Assembly: GCA_016202725.1 (NCBI GenBank) | Contig: JACQOD010000073.1 | Location: forward strand, 1-7,628 | From: Candidatus Aenigmatarchaeota archaeon | Lineage (GTDB): Archaea; Aenigmatarchaeota; Aenigmatarchaeia; QMZP01 | Reading direction: 5' to 3' | Length of the DNA stretch: 7,628 nt | Shown here: positions 4,858 to 7,628 of the stretch, one piece after another | How the letters are laid out: every line of letters starts with the position of its first letter | Position numbering within the stretch: position 1 is the first letter of the stretch | Made by a program: the position numbers and the translations under genes | The notes under the pieces: generated by a model | Database searches by the model: none | Told to the model about the DNA's origin: nothing | What the model saw: only the letters and a program-made list of their open reading frames with translations

Positions 4858-5253
4858 ATGGCAGAATGGCACCTCCGTTCACGTCGCGCGCCGACCGGCA
4901 AGCTGCTCCACCCCTTGCGGAAAAAGCGCCGCCAGGACCGCGGGCTCGAGTTCCTGGAAACCGCGATCTCTCCGCGCAAGGCCCGCCCGACCCGCGCCCT
5001 GGGGGGGAGGGTGAAGCAGAAGCTCCTCTCCGCAGAGGTGGCCAACGTGGTGGACCCGCAGACCCATCGCGCCGTCCAGGCCAAGATTATCACGGTCCAG
5101 GGAAACCCGGCAAATCCCCACTACATCCGCCGGAACATCCTCACCCGCGGCGCCATCATCAAGACCGACAAGGGCCTCGCCCGGGTGACTTCCCGTCCGG
5201 GCCAGGATGGCGTCGTGAACGCCGTCCTCGTGCAGGAGAAGAAGGGCGAGTGA
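4858..5253 (+). CDS. rps8e: 30S ribosomal protein S8e (eS8)
   Basis: 131 residues, the usual archaeal length, in the small subunit. The family N-terminus is seen as W4 then RSRRAPTGK, a basic rRNA-binding stretch. The conserved core NPANPHYIRRNILTRGAII leads to the C-terminal signature ARVTSRPGQDGVVNAVL. An in-frame GTG at 4849 would add three residues (MAL), and it lies where a leaderless start would be expected (27 bases from the TATA centre). I keep the ATG at 4858 because it matches the family N-terminus; the choice is not certain. A stem-loop surrounds the stop codon, and the bcp gene follows after 85 bases with its own promoter. Confidence 0.95.
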   Translation: MAEWHLRSRRAPTGKLLHPLRKKRRQDRGLEFLETAISPRKARPTRALGGRVKQKLLSAEVANVVDPQTHRAVQAKIITVQGNPANPHYIRRNILTRGAIIKTDKGLARVTSRPGQDGVVNAVLVQEKKGE

Positions 5254-5279
5254 GGGCCCGGGGAAGCCGGTCACTCCCC
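5244..5279 (+). terminator. Stem-loop around the eS8 stop codon
   Basis: GAGTGA (5248-5253, including the TGA) pairs with TCACTC (5271-5276). GGG (5244-5246) and CCC (5277-5279) extend it past one bulged base. Inner GGC/GCC can add to the stem. No T-run follows. The role is inferred from position only. Confidence 0.4.
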
Positions 5280-5309
5280 CTGCGCAAACCTGGGAGGCGC
5301 CAGCAACCG

Positions 5310-5317
5310 TTTTTAAG
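5310..5317 (+). promoter_or_regulatory. TATA box of the bcp gene
   Basis: TTTTTAAG is centred about 26 bases before the ATG at 5339. This again predicts a leaderless transcript and separates bcp from eS8. Confidence 0.7.
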
Positions 5318-5338
5318 CATGCGAAACCAATAGCAAGC

Positions 5339-5812
5339 ATGCTCAGCCCCGGCATGCAGGCCCCGGACTTCGCCCTTCCTGACGCTGAAGGGAGGGTCTA
5401 CAAGCTGGACGACTTCCGGGGCAAGCCCCTGGTCCTCTATTTCTACCCGCGGGACATGACCCCGGGCTGCACGAAGGAGGCCTGCGGCTTCCGCGATTTC
5501 CTCCCCTATTACCGGGCGAAGGGCGTGGCGGTGGTGGGGGTGAGCATGGACAGCCAGGATTCCCACCGGAAGTTCGCTGCCAAGCACAACCTTCCCTTCC
5601 CCTTGCTGTCCGACCCTGATGGGATAGTCTGCAAGCGCTACGGCGTCTACCAGAAGAAGAAGCTCTACGGGCGGGAGTACTGGGGCATCCAGCGGACCAC
5701 CTTCCTCATCGACCCTGAAGGGAAGGTCGGCGACATCATATCCCGCGTTGCGGTGGACACCCACCACCGCGACGTGCTCGCCCGCTACGACCGGCCAGCA
5801 AAGCGCTCATGA
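5339..5812 (+). CDS. bcp: Thioredoxin-dependent peroxiredoxin, Bcp/PrxQ type
   Basis: 157 residues, full length for Bcp/PrxQ. It reduces hydrogen peroxide and organic peroxides in the cytoplasm using thiol donors. The thioredoxin-like fold starts with MQAPDFALPDAEG. The active site is YPRDMTPGCTKEACGFRD, with peroxidatic C44 after the conserved P and T, and resolving C49 five residues later as in Bcp. The conserved Arg is R119 (QRTTFLIDPEGKV). The start at 5339 is the only ATG placed for the upstream TATA; M6 is an in-frame alternative. It has its own promoter downstream of eS8 and converges with the glutamate dehydrogenase-family gene. It is likely expressed on its own. Confidence 0.96.
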   Translation: MLSPGMQAPDFALPDAEGRVYKLDDFRGKPLVLYFYPRDMTPGCTKEACGFRDFLPYYRAKGVAVVGVSMDSQDSHRKFAAKHNLPFPLLSDPDGIVCKRYGVYQKKKLYGREYWGIQRTTFLIDPEGKVGDIISRVAVDTHHRDVLARYDRPAKRS

Positions 5813-6023
5813 GGCGCTCCCGGCAAGGCATTTGCCCTTGACCTTAGAACCCGTCAGAAACGCATACGCTTCTCGAGAGGTGTCGAGAACATAGCCCCTA
5901 TACACTCTTTCGTACGTGAGTCGTCTCCGCCAGCAGAATATTCGTATAGGCTCTTAGGGATCGTCATACATTAACCTCACCGGCTTTACTGGTTCGGGCA
6001 TGGGGCCATTGGTCCCATTATTT
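5813..6023. other. AT-richer structured gap between bcp and gdhA
   Basis: This gap looks less GC-rich than the rest of the window and has several inverted repeats. CAAGGC pairs with GCC(C)TTG (5824-5840) just after bcp. TTCTCGA/TCGAGAA (5870-5876, 5883-5889) forms a 7-bp stem. CCTATAC (5897-5903) pairs with GTATAGG (5944-5950). A hairpin at 6001-6017 (TGGGGCCA/TGGTCCCA-like, one G-T pair) is followed by TTATTT and may terminate bcp transcription. No reading frame or known RNA is recognised. Confidence 0.4.
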
Positions 6024-6054
6024 CCTGTCGGCCACTTAGCCGCTCGCCGGCAGG
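6024..6054. terminator. Stem-loop enclosing the gdhA stop codon
   Basis: CCTGTCGGC (6024-6032) pairs with GCCGGCAGG (6046-6054), nine pairs including one G-T. The minus-strand stop TAA (6036-6038) is in the loop. There is no obvious T-run on the minus strand. Confidence 0.35.
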
Positions 6055-7181
6055 TCGATCCTGCAGGTCTTGCACTTCCGGATGACCCTGTCCCTCGCGA
6101 TCTCGAGGGCCGCGTCGCGCGGCTTGGTCCCCCGTTTCTGGCTGCGTTCCAGGACGATCGCCGTGTTGGCGGTGATCTTCCGCTCCACGAGCTTGAACAT
6201 CTGCTGGGGATTTTGTCCGCGGTATTCCGCGTAGCTGGAGATGACGCCGCCCGCATTCGCCACGAAGTCGGGAACGACCAGGATCCCCTTCTGGTGGAGG
6301 TGCCCCTCCAGCTCGGGGGTCATGGGAATGTTGCTTCCTTCCACCACCAGCTTGGCGCGGACCTGGTCGACGTTGTGGGCGGTGATCAGGTCAGGAACAG
6401 CAGCAGTCACCAGCACGTCGGCCTGCACGCCGACGATGTCCTTGCTGGGCAGCACCTTGCCTGCGCCGTACTGGGTCACGGTCCCTGCCTTCTGCTTGAC
6501 CTGCAGCAGCTTGGGGACGTCCAGCCCGCGGGGGTCCACGAGCAGGCCGCGGGAGTCTGAAGCTGCGATGACCCTGGCGCCTGCCTCCGAGAAGTACTTC
6601 GCGGCGAACGTCCCCACGTTGCCCATGCCCTCGATGGCCACGGTCGTCCCGCGCATGTCTTTTCCCGCCTGCTCCAGGGCGACCCGCGCGGCATGGAAGA
6701 CCCCGAACCCCGTCGATCCGTATTCATGGGGAATGCCGCACTTCTCTCCTGGCCGTACGCACAGGTCCGCCGGCTTGCCGGTGCAGGACTTCCAGGAGCC
6801 GTTGGCCTGCGCGAACGTGCGCATGTCCTCCTCGGCCATGTTCATGTCCGGGCCGGCAATGTAATATTTGGGGCAGACGGGCCGGATCGCCTCGGCAAAG
6901 GCCCGGATGATCTCCTGCTTCCGCTGGGGCGAGATCTGCCGGTCGTCCGCGATGATGCCCGATTTCGCCCCCCCGAATGGGAGGTCGGCAAGCGCGCATT
7001 TCCAGGTCATGGCCCGGGCCAGCCGGGAGACCTCCTGGATACTCACGGTGGGGGTCATGCGGATCCCCCCCTTCCCGGGGCCGAGCGCGGTATTGTCGAC
7101 CACCACGAAGCCGTGCATCCCGACCTTGGCGTTGTACACCTCGAAAATCTTTTCGGGGCCGAAGGAGTCGAACTCCACCAT
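6036..7181 (-). CDS. gdhA: Glu/Leu/Phe/Val dehydrogenase family, probable glutamate dehydrogenase
   Basis: 381 residues. These enzymes interconvert an amino acid and its 2-oxo acid plus ammonia with NAD(P). The substrate domain has K37 (GPGKGGIRM), K61 (MTWKCAL), catalytic K73 (FGGAKSG) and D112 (AGPDMNM), all at glutamate dehydrogenase positions. The nucleotide domain has GMGNVG (185-190). VVEGSN (279-284) and VVPDFVANAGGVISSY (302-317) follow. S316 aligns with the Ser that favours glutamate over leucine, so glutamate is the likelier substrate (inference). The N-terminus is short and resembles leucine dehydrogenase (DNTALGP). Typical glutamate dehydrogenases are about 35 residues longer. An unusual CKTC sits at 370-373 near the end. 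The ATG lies 25.5 bases from its TATA centre. It is transcribed separately from nrdR upstream. Confidence 0.88.
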   Translation of the reverse strand: MVEFDSFGPEKIFEVYNAKVGMHGFVVVDNTALGPGKGGIRMTPTVSIQEVSRLARAMTWKCALADLPFGGAKSGIIADDRQISPQRKQEIIRAFAEAIRPVCPKYYIAGPDMNMAEEDMRTFAQANGSWKSCTGKPADLCVRPGEKCGIPHEYGSTGFGVFHAARVALEQAGKDMRGTTVAIEGMGNVGTFAAKYFSEAGARVIAASDSRGLLVDPRGLDVPKLLQVKQKAGTVTQYGAGKVLPSKDIVGVQADVLVTAAVPDLITAHNVDQVRAKLVVEGSNIPMTPELEGHLHQKGILVVPDFVANAGGVISSYAEYRGQNPQQMFKLVERKITANTAIVLERSQKRGTKPRDAALEIARDRVIRKCKTCRIDLPASG

Positions 7182-7201
7182 GACCCTCTCTTGTCTCGCC
7201 G

Positions 7202-7211
7202 TTATTTAAAG
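7202..7211 (-). promoter_or_regulatory. TATA box of the gdhA gene
   Basis: The minus strand reads CTTTAAATAA, centred about 25.5 bases from the gdhA ATG at 7181. A leaderless transcript is predicted; GAGAGGG before the ATG would then be upstream of the transcript. Confidence 0.75.
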
Positions 7212-7265
7212 CAGGTTGCTGCATGTTCCCCCGCTTGGAGGAGGTCGCTGGCGGGTATCTCACGC

Positions 7266-7628
7266 TCACTTCTGGAGCAGCCTTCGCAGCTCCTTCTGGA
7301 AGCTCTTCACGTCGGTGAATTCCCGGTAAACGGACGCAAAGCGGATGTAAGCGACCTTGTCCACGCGCTTCAGGTGCTTCATCACCAGGTCGCCGATGGC
7401 GGAGCTCTTCACCTCGGTGGAGGCCCGCTTCCGGAGGTCGTTCTCGATCTGGTCAACCATCTTCTCGATCTGCTCCAGCTTGACCGGCCGCTTCTCGCAC
7501 GCCTTCAGGACACCCATCTTGAGCTTGTTCCGGTCGTAGAGCTCGCGCTTGCCATCCTTCTTAATGACCACGAGGTCTGCTTCTTCCACGCGCTCGTAGG
7601 TGGTGAACCGCTTCCCGCAGGACAGGCA
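7266..7628 (-). CDS. nrdR: NrdR ribonucleotide-reductase repressor, 5' end outside the window
   Basis: 120 residues are visible; the protein runs off the right edge, so about 25-30 N-terminal residues are missing. The visible part begins CLSCGKRFTTYERVEEADL, which is the second CxxC of the NrdR zinc ribbon followed by the hallmark RFTTYER. The ATP-cone domain follows: VVIKKDGKRELYDRNKL, then ACEKRPV, and near the end VAYIRFASVYREF. In bacteria NrdR binds ATP/dATP through this cone and represses ribonucleotide-reductase genes. No reductase gene or recognisable NrdR box is in the window. A GTG at 7587-7589 could be mistaken for the start, but the frame stays open and conserved beyond it. It has the same orientation as gdhA, which has its own promoter. 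Confidence 0.95.
   Translation of the reverse strand, partial: CLSCGKRFTTYERVEEADLVVIKKDGKRELYDRNKLKMGVLKACEKRPVKLEQIEKMVDQIENDLRKRASTEVKSSAIGDLVMKHLKRVDKVAYIRFASVYREFTDVKSFQKELRRLLQK

Overview
The window is archaeal. It carries archaeal/eukaryotic-type ribosomal proteins (uS15 with the long archaeal N-terminus, eL37, eS8), an Sm-like (LSm) protein, a TATA-binding protein (TBP) homologue and the archaeal PIN-ATPase-KH protein. Nearly every gene start is preceded by a TTTAAATA-like TATA box. Coding DNA is clearly GC-rich. The sequence alone does not fix the lineage: a high-GC euryarchaeote or a DPANN-like archaeon would both fit. The NrdR regulator at the right edge belongs to a mainly bacterial family with scattered archaeal members.

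Layout, left to right: a large palindrome, then the uS15 gene (+); a convergent gap holding mobile-element copy A; the PINc/KH ATPase gene (-); a divergent gap; a strongly divergent TBP gene (+); a long convergent gap with about 320 unexplained bases and mobile-element copy B; eL37 (-); LSm (-); a compact divergent promoter; eS8 (+); a Bcp-type peroxiredoxin (+); an AT-richer convergent gap; a short glutamate dehydrogenase-family gene (-); and the 3' part of nrdR (-), cut by the window edge.

Most of the genes are information-processing housekeeping genes (translation, RNA binding, basal transcription). Peroxide defence, nitrogen metabolism and ribonucleotide-reductase control flank them. At five genes the TATA centre lies 25-26 bases from the chosen ATG, and TBP has a weak TATA-like T-tract at the same distance. 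This implies leaderless transcripts, and it also settles the TBP start. LSm and eS8 deviate and share a divergent promoter.

Three observations stand out. (1) The TBP has lost both conserved DNA-contacting asparagines, one of its four intercalating phenylalanines and about ten residues of repeat 1. (2) Two copies of a short IS200/IS605-like element about 95% identical over their right 80 bases carry a 45-base core in opposite orientations (43/45 match after inversion). (3) Imperfect stem-loops sit on or around several stop codons, where classical T-run terminators are absent.
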